Source: an uncultured Clostridia bacterium
GTDB taxonomy: Bacteria; Bacillota; Clostridia; TANB77; CAG-508
Assembly: GCA_934132805.1 (NCBI GenBank)
Contig: CAKPAB010000002.1
Coordinates: 1 to 59,344, forward strand
Reading direction: 5' to 3'
Length of the DNA: 59,344 nucleotides
The number at the start of each line of letters is the position of its first letter. The first letter of the stretch is position 1. The translations under genes were made by a program, and so were the position numbers. The notes beneath the pieces were generated by a model. It saw only the letters and a program-made list of their open reading frames with translations, was not told where the DNA came from and ran no database searches. Positions 17,450-27,316 of the stretch are shown piece by piece.

Positions 17450-18624
17450 AAAATATCGAAAAACTATTTGATAATAAATTAATATTAATATTAGTATTTT
17501 TTATATTAATAAAGCCAGGAAGCTTTTCTGAGAATATTGCTTGGAAAAGTTTTGGAGACATAATAAATATAGTTAGAACTGTTATATGCGGATGTACATT
17601 AATAATTTCATTAATTTTGATTACAAAGAAAAAAAAAATAATGAGCATATATATATACATTATCGTATATTATAGTATTTTGTTTTTTTCTACTATAATA
17701 CATGGAGGAGCATATTATAATTTAATAGTAGAATTTATTATTGTAGTAACTTGGGGAACAATATTTGAACTTTACAAGAATAAAGATAATAAAACTTTTT
17801 GGAAATCATTAGAAATTACATTTGATATAATTATAATTATTAACTTTCTTACTATAATAATTTTTCCAAATGGTTTTTATAAAAATTCATCGGGTTATTC
17901 TAGTAATTATTTTTTAGGATATGATAATAATATGATAACTTTTATATTGCCAGCATTATGTATTTCTTTTATTAATGCATATAAAGAAAAGAAAAAAATA
18001 AACATTAGAACAATAATATTATACAGTATTTCATTATTAAGCATTTTTATTACATGGTCAGCAACTTCTGTATTTGCTATTATATTATTAACCATTATGT
18101 TAATAGCGAGTAAATTAGGATTAATAAAAAAAGAAATCAACATAAAAAAATCATTTGCAGTAATAATAACTATAGTAATATTATTGGTTATTCTTAGAAT
18201 ACAAAACATATTTGAATACTTTATAGTGGATTTTTTAAAAAAGGATTTAACATTCACAGGAAGAACACTAATATGGGATTTATTTATTAGCAAAATAAAA
18301 CAGGCACCATTACTAGGTTATGGTATTATTGATAATTTTAAGTTAATTGAAACTGTAGGAGCTGGGCATGCTCATGATCTATATTTAAACATTATGTTTC
18401 AATCAGGAATTATAGGATTAATAGTTTTCTGCTTAATATTATACAAAACATTTAAAACATTAAAAAATAATGGGACCCAATTAGCGAAAATACTTTCATT
18501 AATATTATTTATATATATGTTTACTTTTATTTTTGAAGCTTATGCAACGATGCCTATGTTTTTTATTGTAATTTATTGCTGTAATTATGCTTTTTTTAAT
18601 ATAGGAGGAGAAAAGGACAAATGA
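17446..18624 (+). CDS. O-antigen/exopolysaccharide polymerase (Wzy-like)
   Basis: A 392-aa polytopic membrane protein with about ten hydrophobic helices and a large extracytoplasmic loop carrying LTFTGRTLIWD and GAGHAHDLYLN. These match the pattern of the Wzy/O-antigen ligase superfamily, which polymerises repeat units on the outer face of the membrane. Its position among glycosyltransferases and just before Wzx supports the role. Sequence identity within this family is low, so the call rests on topology, these motifs and context. Confidence 0.82.
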   Translation: MKNIEKLFDNKLILILVFFILIKPGSFSENIAWKSFGDIINIVRTVICGCTLIISLILITKKKKIMSIYIYIIVYYSILFFSTIIHGGAYYNLIVEFIIVVTWGTIFELYKNKDNKTFWKSLEITFDIIIIINFLTIIIFPNGFYKNSSGYSSNYFLGYDNNMITFILPALCISFINAYKEKKKINIRTIILYSISLLSIFITWSATSVFAIILLTIMLIASKLGLIKKEINIKKSFAVIITIVILLVILRIQNIFEYFIVDFLKKDLTFTGRTLIWDLFISKIKQAPLLGYGIIDNFKLIETVGAGHAHDLYLNIMFQSGIIGLIVFCLILYKTFKTLKNNGTQLAKILSLILFIYMFTFIFEAYATMPMFFIVIYCCNYAFFNIGGEKDK

Positions 18625-19790
18625 AAATTTTAATAATAACTCCAGGAATTCATCCTGTACCACCAGTAAAAGGAGGAGCAGTAGAAAACCTGATTGATTT
18701 TATATTAAAAGACAATATAGATAATGAAATTACTATATACTCAATATATGAGAAAAATATCGAAACAAGTTTAAAGGAATATAATAATATAAAATTCAAA
18801 TTCATAAAGAAAAATAAGTTTTTGGAGTTGATTTTTAAATATTCTGAAAAAATATACAGAAAATTTTTTAATGTATATATTGGAAATTACTTTGTAAATA
18901 AGGTATATAAATCATTAAAAATTACAAAGGAAGAATATGATATTATTATAATTGAAAATATGCCAAAATATATTTTAAAATTAAATAATGTTTTAGGAAA
19001 TGGAAAGAAAGTACTTCATTTACACAATGATTATTTGTATAAAAATACTTTTAAAGATCTAGAAATATTGGAATTATATGATAATATAATATGTGTGAGT
19101 AATTTTATAAAAAATAGAGTGTCAACTATAAATACATCAACTGATAAAATTTATACATTATATAATGGAATAAAACTAAATCAAACCAAGCTACAAAATG
19201 AAGAAACAATATATAGTAAATATAAAATTAAAAAGAATAAAATAAATATAATTTACACAGGTAGAATGGTAAAAGACAAGGGAATTGAAAATTTAGTAAA
19301 TGCATTTTGCGATTTTAATAATGATAACTATCAATTAATATTAGTAGGTGGGTGCAATTATGGAGAAAACAAAGATAATTCATTTATTTTAAAACTTAAA
19401 AAAAGAGCACAAAATAATAATGTTATTTTTACTGGTTATATAAATTATAGTGAAATTATAAACTTATATAATATTTCAGACATAGGATGTTTACCATCAA
19501 TAGTAAATGAAGCATGCCCACTAACTGCAATAGAGATGATAACAATGGGGCTACCTGTTATAGGAACAAATTCAGGTGGGTTGCCTGAAATTATAGATAA
19601 TACTTGTGGGGTTATTATAAATAGAGAAGAACTTACTAAAAACCTACTAAAAGTATTTAATGATATCGACAATAATTTACTAGATATAAAAGATATGAAA
19701 AAAAATGCTATAATAAAATCTAAAAATTTTTCATTAGAAAAATATCAAAAAAATTTTTGGAATATAATAAAAAAAATTTGTAATAATTAG
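18621..19790 (+). CDS. GT4 glycosyltransferase
   Basis: 389 aa. PPVKGGAVENLIDFIL is the glycine-rich N-terminal loop, VLHLHNDY and CVSNFIKNRV lie in the first domain, and IIYTGRMVKDKGIENL, PSIVNEACPLTAIEM and GTNSGGLPEII in the donor domain. Glu-Ala replaces the common Glu-Gly in the donor motif. It overlaps the polymerase gene by four bases. This is the fourth glycosyltransferase, so with the priming enzyme the repeat unit may have about five sugars. Confidence 0.9.
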   Translation: MKILIITPGIHPVPPVKGGAVENLIDFILKDNIDNEITIYSIYEKNIETSLKEYNNIKFKFIKKNKFLELIFKYSEKIYRKFFNVYIGNYFVNKVYKSLKITKEEYDIIIIENMPKYILKLNNVLGNGKKVLHLHNDYLYKNTFKDLEILELYDNIICVSNFIKNRVSTINTSTDKIYTLYNGIKLNQTKLQNEETIYSKYKIKKNKINIIYTGRMVKDKGIENLVNAFCDFNNDNYQLILVGGCNYGENKDNSFILKLKKRAQNNNVIFTGYINYSEIINLYNISDIGCLPSIVNEACPLTAIEMITMGLPVIGTNSGGLPEIIDNTCGVIINREELTKNLLKVFNDIDNNLLDIKDMKKNAIIKSKNFSLEKYQKNFWNIIKKICNN

Positions 19791-19798
19791 GAGGAAAG

Positions 19799-21340
19799 AT
19801 GAGGACAGAGCAATCAATCAAAAATTCTATTTCAGCAATAATTGTAAATGTATTTACAATGTTAATAGGATTTATTGCACAAGCAATTTTTATACGTTTA
19901 TTAGGAGCAGAGTATCTAGGATTAAATGGATTATTTAGCAACATTGTATCAATGTTAGCAATTGCTGAACTAGGAATTGGAAATGCAATTATTTTTAATT
20001 TATATAAACCGTTAGCAAATAAAAATATTGAGAAAATAAAGTCATTAATGGAATTTTACAAAAAAGCATATAGAATTATTTTTTTGATTGTTTTGATCCT
20101 AGGAATACTTATTTTACCTTTTCTAAAATACATTGTTGGAAATGTAACAATATCTATAAACATATATATAATTTATGCATTGTTTTTAGGAAGTTCATTG
20201 GCATCGTATGTATTAACATATAAGAGATCAATATTATATGCTGATCAAAAGAAATATATTATTAACTATATACATATATTATATTTAGTGTTTTTAAATA
20301 TAGCTCAATTATTGATTTTATACTTAACAAATAATTATTACTTATATTTAGTACTAAAAATTATATTTCAAGTACTAGAAAATATTTTGATAAACATTTA
20401 TGTTGATCGACATTATAAATTTATAAATGAAAAAAACATTAAAAAAATAGATAAAGAGACAGAAAAAAATATTTTTATTAGAATAAAAGGGCTGGTTTTT
20501 CATAAGATTGGAGCTTTTCTAGTATGGGGAACAGATAATATACTAATATCTACTTTTTTTGGTGTGATACAAGTTGGAATATATTCAAATTATAATATGA
20601 TATTAAATGCTATGAATAATTTGATGTATCAATTTATATCTGCTAATACCGCAAGTATTGGAAACCTACTAATAGAAAATGATAAAAAGAAAAATTATTT
20701 GATCTTCGAAAAGATAAATTTTTTGAATTTTTGGTTGGTCACATTTTCTGCAACTGCATTTTTAACTATTGTACAATCATTTATAACAGTATGGGTGGGA
20801 GAAGAATACTTATTAAATATTTTTATAGTAATAATATTAACTTTAAATTACTATCAAAAAATGATGAGATCAGCTTATGATACATTTAAAGAAAGTGCTG
20901 GAATATGGTATGAAGATAAAAATATACCAATTATAGAATCACTCATAAACATTATTGCTTCGATAGTATTATTAAAAATAATAGGAATAGCAGGAATTTT
21001 TTTAGGAACAATTATTAGTGGATTAGTAATATGGTTTTATAGTTATCCTAAATTTGTATATAGCAAAATTTTTGATAGAAGCTATAAAAGTTTTTTTTAT
21101 GATAATTTAAGATATTTTATTATATTTATCATAATAACTACAGTTTCATTTTTTATATCATTATTGATAAAAAATTCAAATATATTTATAAATTTAATAT
21201 ATAATGCAATTATAGGTATATTTTTACCAAATATACTATTGTTTTGTGTTTACCACAAAACAGACAAATATAAATATTTTAAAGAAATACTAAAAAAATT
21301 ATTTAAAAAAATATTAGGAGTTTTGAAAAATGAAAAGTAG
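19799..21340 (+). CDS. Polysaccharide flippase (Wzx-like)
   Basis: A 513-aa membrane protein with 12-14 predicted helices and the polysaccharide transporter start (RTEQSIKNSISAIIVNVFTM, then RLLGAEYLGLNGLFSN). It should move the lipid-linked repeat unit across the membrane for the polymerase two genes upstream. AGGAGG lies just before the ATG at 19799. Its 3' end overlaps the start of the acyltransferase gene by 11 bases, showing translational coupling to a gene that needs recoding. Confidence 0.9.
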   Translation: MRTEQSIKNSISAIIVNVFTMLIGFIAQAIFIRLLGAEYLGLNGLFSNIVSMLAIAELGIGNAIIFNLYKPLANKNIEKIKSLMEFYKKAYRIIFLIVLILGILILPFLKYIVGNVTISINIYIIYALFLGSSLASYVLTYKRSILYADQKKYIINYIHILYLVFLNIAQLLILYLTNNYYLYLVLKIIFQVLENILINIYVDRHYKFINEKNIKKIDKETEKNIFIRIKGLVFHKIGAFLVWGTDNILISTFFGVIQVGIYSNYNMILNAMNNLMYQFISANTASIGNLLIENDKKKNYLIFEKINFLNFWLVTFSATAFLTIVQSFITVWVGEEYLLNIFIVIILTLNYYQKMMRSAYDTFKESAGIWYEDKNIPIIESLINIIASIVLLKIIGIAGIFLGTIISGLVIWFYSYPKFVYSKIFDRSYKSFFYDNLRYFIIFIIITTVSFFISLLIKNSNIFINLIYNAIIGIFLPNILLFCVYHKTDKYKYFKEILKKLFKKILGVLKNEK

Positions 21341-22404
21341 AAATTCAAGAATTGAATTCTTAAGGTTAATAGCAATGTTTATGATTGTTTTAAGCCATTT
21401 TTGTATTCATCGGAAATAGATCAGATGAATTATTAAATAATATTATTTTAGACATTGGATATGTTGGAAATATAGGAGTTACTATATTTTCATTAATAAC
21501 AGGATACTTTATGATTAATAGTAAATATAGTAAAAAAAATATACTAAAAATAATATTTAGTACAGAATTTTATTCTATTAGTATTTATATTATTTATATA
21601 GCTATAACTAAAAAAATTGCATTAAAAGAATGCATGCATAATTTCTTTCCAATAATTTTTAATCAATATTGGTTTATAACATATTATTGCATTTTGTTTT
21701 TTATAATTCCATATATAAATATGTTATTGAAAAATTTAAAAAAACAAGAATTAGAAGTAGGTATAATAATGTTTGGAGTTATTTTATATATAATTCCTAC
21801 TATTACAAATAACTTTTATGGATTAAGCAAATTGATATATTTAATTTATGGGTATATGTTGGGTGGATACGTAAGTCTTTATAAAAAAAAGAATATTTTT
21901 AATAAGTATATAAGTAAAAAAATATTTCTTTATGTTAGTATTTTAGAGATAACTTATATTATTATTCTTAATATTATAGCGACAAGAAATACAAAACTTC
22001 AATATTTTACAACATATTTAGGAGGAATTAGTAAAGTTACAACTATAATACTAGCATTAGAAATCTTTTGTATGTGCATAAATAAAAGTTTAAAAACAAA
22101 TAAGTATATAAATTACATAGCAAAACATACATTGGCAGTTTATATTATAACAGATAACGTATTCATTAGAGAATTATTATGGAGACATATATTTTATGAA
22201 AGAAATTTTAATAATATTTTCTTTTTTATAATTTATATATTAATAAGCATAAGCCTAACGTTTACTATGGCAATAATTATAGATATAGTGAAAGAAAAAA
22301 TTGTAGATAAAACACTTCTTAAAAAATATGTCGACTTCATTGAGAAAATATTTAATAATTTAAGAAAAAATATATTGAAAATTAAGGAGAATAGTGTTGA
22401 ATAA
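21330..22404 (+). CDS. Acyltransferase-3 family protein read through one CGGA +1 shift
   Basis: A membrane O-acyltransferase expected to acetylate the exopolysaccharide. Frame 0 gives RNSRIEFLRLIAMFMIVLSHF, the classic acyltransferase-3 start, then meets CGG AAA TAG. Reading CGGA at 21411-21414 as one residue continues into the remaining 329 residues (about 357 in total), with GVTIFSLITGYFM, multiple membrane helices and the usual family length. Many relatives have Gly after the same His, which fits GGA. The downstream frame has no ribosome-binding site near the break. The start overlaps the flippase gene by 11 bases, with TTAGGAG upstream. Confidence 0.85.
21411..21414 (+). other. CGGA +1 recoding site 3 (acyltransferase)
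   Basis: CAT CGG AAA TAG in frame 0 ends the protein within two codons. The +1 frame reads GGA AAT AGA TCA and continues without a stop for about 330 codons. Confidence 0.72.
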
Positions 22405-25400
22405 GAAAAAAATAATTATAGTTATAATACTTATATTAATCTTTAAGATAAGTATTTCATTTATTACAGCATTAAATAATAATGATATAGTCTTGTTTCA
22501 GAACGGAAAAATTATAGATTACAAAGATGAGTTTAACTTAAAGAAATATTTAAGTTATAATATTAAAGCATTTTTAGCATCTTTAAATGATAATGAAATA
22601 TTAATTGAAAGTGATAATGATGTAATATATGGTCTGACAGCTAATATAAAATACAAAATTAAAAAAAATGATACAAATAAAGAATATTACTTGGTAATAA
22701 ATGAAAAAAGATATAGCATAAATGAAGAGGAACGGAAATGAAAACTATGATTTAAAAGAAGGAATTAATGAAATAAATATATATTTATTAGAAAATGAAA
22801 AAAAAATACTAGAAAAGAATTATAAAATATTTTCAATTATACCTTATCAAAAGCAATTTAATGATGAAAATACAAATAAAGGAACAGTAGTTCATTATTT
22901 AAATGGACAATGGGAAAAGTATGAAGAAACAAGCGATTTATTAATAAATTCAGGCATCAAGAATATAAGGACAACTTTTTCATGGAATGATATAGAAGTA
23001 AAGTATGGAAATTATGATTATTCATATTATGACAAATGGATAAAAAAGCTAAATGATAATAATATAAATATAATAGCATCAATAAATAGAATAACAAACT
23101 ATTCAGGAGAGGATAAAATTATTAGCAATGAGGAAGAAGAAAAGCATTTTTTAAAGTTTTACGATAATTTAATAAGTAGATATCCTTTCATCAACGACTA
23201 TCAATTCATAAATGAACCGGATTTAAATGGATATGACAATGAAGAGAAAATAAGATGGTATGCAAAGACTTTTGATGATATTTTTATTAGAAAGAAAAAC
23301 ACTATTATAGGAGGAATTTCTAATTCAAGCAGTGCAAATATAAAAAATAAAGAATATTATGACTTATTATTTAAATATTCAAATAATATTTTTAATGTAG
23401 CAACCCATATTTATGACTACGAAAATCAAAATAAGCAAAATGAAAAATTTATAAAAACAAATGAAAATTTTAAAAATAATATTAATAGCAATGGGGGATT
23501 TGTAAATAAATATTTAACAGAATATGGAATTCATACAGCAAATGGAATTGATGATATATCGCAAGCACAAAAAATATTACAACAAACTGTATTAGGAGAT
23601 AAATATAATTATACAAAAGTTATTCAGTATAATTTTTGGTCAACGGGGAATGATAAAACATTTTCTGAAAATAATTTTGGGTTAATAACATGTGATTATA
23701 AACCGAGAGTTTCTTATTATGTTATGAAAAATTATTATGAAAATACTAATGGTGCAGAATATATTGGCCAAATAAATATAAAAGAAGGACTAGAAGCACA
23801 TGTATACGACAAAGACGGAAAGCCAAAGATAATAGTATGGTCAACTGATACAAATAGCACGTCAACAATAGATTACACCGATTTTAAAGCAAGCGACTTA
23901 TACGGAAAAGAAATAGAAAACACAAATGGCAAGTTAGAAATAACGACAGCACCAATATATTTAGACAACATATCAAATAAATACTTTTACCAAGCTATAG
24001 CAAACACAATAACAATAGGATATAATGAATTTAACGAAAAGTTTTCTAATGAAATAGAAAGAATACCTGAATTAAAAACAGAAATTGCAAATTTAAATAC
24101 ATTTGCAGAAAAACTTACAACAACAGAAAACCTAGATGAAAATATTGCAGAATTAAAAACGGAAGAACATTTTAACTTAGGAAGTACAATTATAAATGCA
24201 TATAATAATGAAAAATTAAATATTGAATATGTAAAATTAAGTTCTATGCTAGACTATCTAAATACAATAGGAAATGCATATGAAGATTTAATAACAGTAT
24301 CTGCAAAAACAAGAATTACAGACTTGTCAGACATTACTAGTAAAGTAGAAGAAACCAAAAATGTTATAGAAAATAACTCAAAAGTAGATATAGTATATCC
24401 AAATAAAATATACAAATTTTCCAAAGATTTATTAGAAGCATCTAGTTATGTGTTAAATTTAGAAGAAGAAAATGACATAAAGACAGGTTTAATAAATTCA
24501 AAAGCAATACATGCTAAATACTTAGCAGAGTGGTCAAAAGAATTTAGTGAAATATATGTAAAAGATTGGTTAAAATCTAAGACTAATGACATCAAAGAAG
24601 AAAATTATAAAATATATAATGAAAATAAAAAATTAAGTACAAGTACAAAAATAAATGAAAGATATAACGAATTGATAGATAATTTAAATGATTTGGTGAA
24701 ACAAACAAAAACAGATATACCAAATGAAACAATAAATAATATTTATGAAAAACAATTTGAGCTAATAAACATAATAGAGCATGAATATAATACAAAACAA
24801 CTAGATATAACTGAAAGTGAATATGAAACGACAATTATAGAATTTATAGAAGTTTCAGATAAATACAAAGATCTATTTAATGCATACATAACTGAAGATG
24901 ATATTCCAAATGATGAAATAAAAGATGATATAAATAAAATAATTGATATATACAATGATAATAACGACATAAATATGTCATTATGTGTAAAATTAATAAA
25001 TAATATTAAAGATATTTACAACAACAATATACAAAATCAAACAATAGCAGAAAATTATTTAAACAAAAGAAGAATCCAAAACACATGCACAATAATATCA
25101 AAAATGTTAGAAAACAAAATAAAAACAACTGCACAACAAGAATCACAATCAATAGTAATAGAATACAGCGCAAATCAAAACACATTAACAAACCAAGACG
25201 TATCTGTACAAATAAAATTATCAAGTAGCAAATGTGTTATAGAAAACAACCCAGATAATGAAAAATACACATTTGCCGAAAACGGAACAAAAAACATTGA
25301 AATAAGCATAAGAGGTTACAAATACAACTACGAAATCAAAGTAACAAACATAGACAAAAAACCGCCAGAAATAACAGGAATAGAGCCAGAAGGGCGATAC

Positions 25401-25982
25401 AAACAAAGCGTAAAACCGCAAATAACAGACGAAAACCTATCAGAAGTAAAACTAATAAAAGACGGACAAGAAGTAGAAAATTACCAAGCAAACACAACAA
25501 TAACCCAAGAAGGAATATATCAACTAATAGCAAAAGACAAAGCCGGAAACGAAACAACAATCAACTTCGTAATAGCATATCCAGAAGACGAAAAAATAAA
25601 AATAGAAAACAACACAATAAAAAACATCAAAGGAGAAACAAAAGTCACCGAACTAAAAGAAAAACTACAAGTATCAACAGCATACACAATAAAAAGGCAA
25701 AACACAGAAATAGAAGATACTGAAAATATAGCAACAGGAGACATATTAGAAACCGAAGACGGAACACAATATACACTAATAGTAAAAGGTGATATAAACA
25801 AAGATGGAAAAGTTGATGTAAAAGACCTTGTAAAAATGAGAAGATATATGTTATTAGGAAACAATTTAGATGAAAACGAAAAAATAGCAGCAGACACAAA
25901 CTTAGATGGCAAAGAAATAAGTGTTAGAGACTTAGTAAAAATGAGAATAATTCTTTTAACAAGTAACACAAATGTAACATAA
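22394..25982 (+). CDS. PslG-like glycoside hydrolase with dockerin, read through one CGGA +1 shift
   Basis: About 1195 aa if CGGA at 22733-22736 is one residue. The N-terminal frame holds a signal/anchor helix and a beta-rich region, then ends CGG AAA TGA. The +1 frame continues with a TIM-barrel glycosidase like GH39 PslG (GTVVHYLNG, RTTFSWNDIE, NEPDLNG with Glu274, TEYGIHTANG with Glu376 as likely acid/base and nucleophile). A beta-sandwich, a long helical region, an Ig-like domain (about 25140-25590) and a type I dockerin (from about 25788) with two calcium loops, DINKDGKVD and DTNLDGKEIS, follow. It overlaps the acyltransferase by 11 bases, with AAGGAGA before GTG 22394/TTG 22397. It probably trims or releases the exopolysaccharide. 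Confidence 0.8.
22733..22736 (+). other. CGGA +1 recoding site 4 (glycosidase)
   Basis: GAA CGG AAA TGA in frame 0; the +1 frame reads GGA AAT GAA AAC and runs 1081 codons. An ATG 11 bases before the site (22722) opens the downstream frame but has no ribosome-binding site. Confidence 0.68.
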
Positions 25983-26010
25983 ATGTAATCAAAACTTAAT
26001 ATAAACTATA

Positions 26011-26039
26011 TTTACAACAAAAAATGAAAATGGTACAAT
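26011..26039 (+). promoter_or_regulatory. Sigma-A type promoter of the cohesin-like gene
   Basis: TTTACA (26011-26016) and TACAAT (26034-26039) are 17 bp apart, so the scaffold-like gene can be transcribed apart from the cluster. Confidence 0.6.
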
Positions 26040-26091
26040 ATTAATATAATTTGCAAAAACAAATAAAAAATTGATATTGGAGAGATGAAAG

Positions 26092-26805
26092 ATGAAGAAA
26101 AATATAATTTTAAGCATATTTATGATAATAATATTATTAATAGCAAACATATCATTTGCAGAAGCAACACCAACAGCAGAAATAACAGCAACAGCGAATA
26201 AAACAACAATCGAAAGTACAGATAAAACTATAGAAGTAACAATATCATTAGGAAACATTAGTGGACTAGTAGAAACAGGAAATAACATAGTTCTAGCATA
26301 CGAAGGTACTTTAGAATATGACACAAACATGTTTGAATCTGTAACTGTACAAGGACAAAACGATTGGACAGCTATATATGAACCAACTACTAAAAAAATA
26401 ATAGGCGATACAACAACAGCCAAAGCCAATACAACAATTGCAAAATTAACATTTACTTTAAAAGACAATATAGCATCAGGAACAACTGGAACAATCAAAA
26501 TTAATAATGTAGTACTAACAGATGAAACAAATGAATTTACGTTTAATAAAACGATTACTGTTACAGCTAATGAAAAACAAGAGGAGAATAATAATACATT
26601 AGATGATAATACTGTAACAGGAAAAGATGAAAATAATATTATAGATAAAGTATCAAATAAAAATAATAATACAAGCGATCCTAGTCAAGCAAAAGGAAGT
26701 ATTCCTAAAGCAGGTATAAAAAATATTGTGATTTTAACTGCTTTGATTATTGTAATTACAGGTGCATTTAGCTTAATTAGATATAAAATGATAAAATTAA
26801 AATAA
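26092..26805 (+). CDS. Cell-surface cohesin-domain-like protein with sorting signal
   Basis: 237 aa. A signal peptide (ISFAEA, cleavage near residue 24) is followed by one beta-sandwich of about 140 residues with cohesin features (IEVTISLGNISGL, LEYDTNMFESVTV, IAKLTFTLKDN, IKINNVVLTDE). Next comes a low-complexity Asn/Asp/Lys linker. The C-terminus is a sorting signal: IPKAG at residues 204-208, a hydrophobic helix and a basic tail (RYKMIKLK). It lies next to the only dockerin-bearing gene in the window, so it probably docks that glycosidase on the wall. The cohesin call is by eye; another beta-sandwich family is possible. Confidence 0.65.
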   Translation: MKKNIILSIFMIIILLIANISFAEATPTAEITATANKTTIESTDKTIEVTISLGNISGLVETGNNIVLAYEGTLEYDTNMFESVTVQGQNDWTAIYEPTTKKIIGDTTTAKANTTIAKLTFTLKDNIASGTTGTIKINNVVLTDETNEFTFNKTITVTANEKQEENNNTLDDNTVTGKDENNIIDKVSNKNNNTSDPSQAKGSIPKAGIKNIVILTALIIVITGAFSLIRYKMIKLK

Positions 26806-26812
26806 ATATTCA

Positions 26813-26842
26813 ACAACTCAAAATTAGTTTTGGGTTGTTTTT
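26813..26842 (+). terminator. Rho-independent terminator
   Basis: AACAACTCAAAA pairs with TTTTGGGTTGTT (one wobble), followed by T residues. It ends the exopolysaccharide and cohesin block. Confidence 0.8.
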
Positions 26843-26924
26843 TAAATTAAATTTTTTAAATGAGTTTTTGAATTAGTATACCAATAATTTTGAGTTAAGA
26901 TACATTGAATTTTATTTGAATATA

Positions 26925-26974
26925 TTGACATTTGTTAAATATATGATATAATAAAATTACCTTTTAGGTAATTT
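26925..26974 (+). promoter_or_regulatory. Toxin-antitoxin promoter with operator palindrome
   Basis: TTGACA (26925-26930) and TATAAT (26947-26952) have a 16-bp spacer. A perfect inverted repeat, AAATTACC-TTTTA-GGTAATTT, begins two bases after the -10. This is the expected place for autorepression by the HTH antitoxin (inference). Confidence 0.78.
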
Positions 26975-26992
26975 ACAAAAAGAGGTGAAAAA

Positions 26993-27316
26993 TTGGAAAT
27001 ACAATTTGAAAATCAAAAAGTACAAAAGAGTATGAGCAATATGAAAGAACTTACTGCAAAAATAGGTTTATCAATGGCAAAAACTGTGAAGCAGAGATAT
27101 AATCAATTAGAAGCATGTGAAAATTTTGAACAATACATGAAAACTGGTTTAGGAGTACCGCATCCACTAAATGGCAACTTGAAAGAGTGTTATGCAATAA
27201 GAATAACCGGAAACTATAGATTAGTAGTTCAACCAGAGACATTAGGAAACAAAAAAATTATTATTAAAGGAGTGTTAGATTATCATGAAACCAAAAATGA
27301 ATGGATTATCCCTTGA
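26993..27316 (+). CDS. HigB/RelE-type toxin
   Basis: A 107-aa RelE-superfamily protein, probably a ribosome-dependent mRNA endonuclease. Features are the N-terminal strand LEIQFENQKVQK, the helix LEACENFEQYMKTG, and the core LKECYAIRITGNYRLVVQP with its basic residues. The start is TTG 26993 with AGAGGTG upstream. It overlaps the antitoxin gene by 32 bases, which couples their translation. The toxin-first order is typical of HigBA pairs. Confidence 0.82.
   Translation: MEIQFENQKVQKSMSNMKELTAKIGLSMAKTVKQRYNQLEACENFEQYMKTGLGVPHPLNGNLKECYAIRITGNYRLVVQPETLGNKKIIIKGVLDYHETKNEWIIP

Noticed and set aside
22722..25982. Independent gene starting at ATG 22722 for the glycosidase
   Set aside because: No ribosome-binding site, the ATG lies inside the upstream frame, and the product would lack any export signal; fusion through CGGA explains it better.
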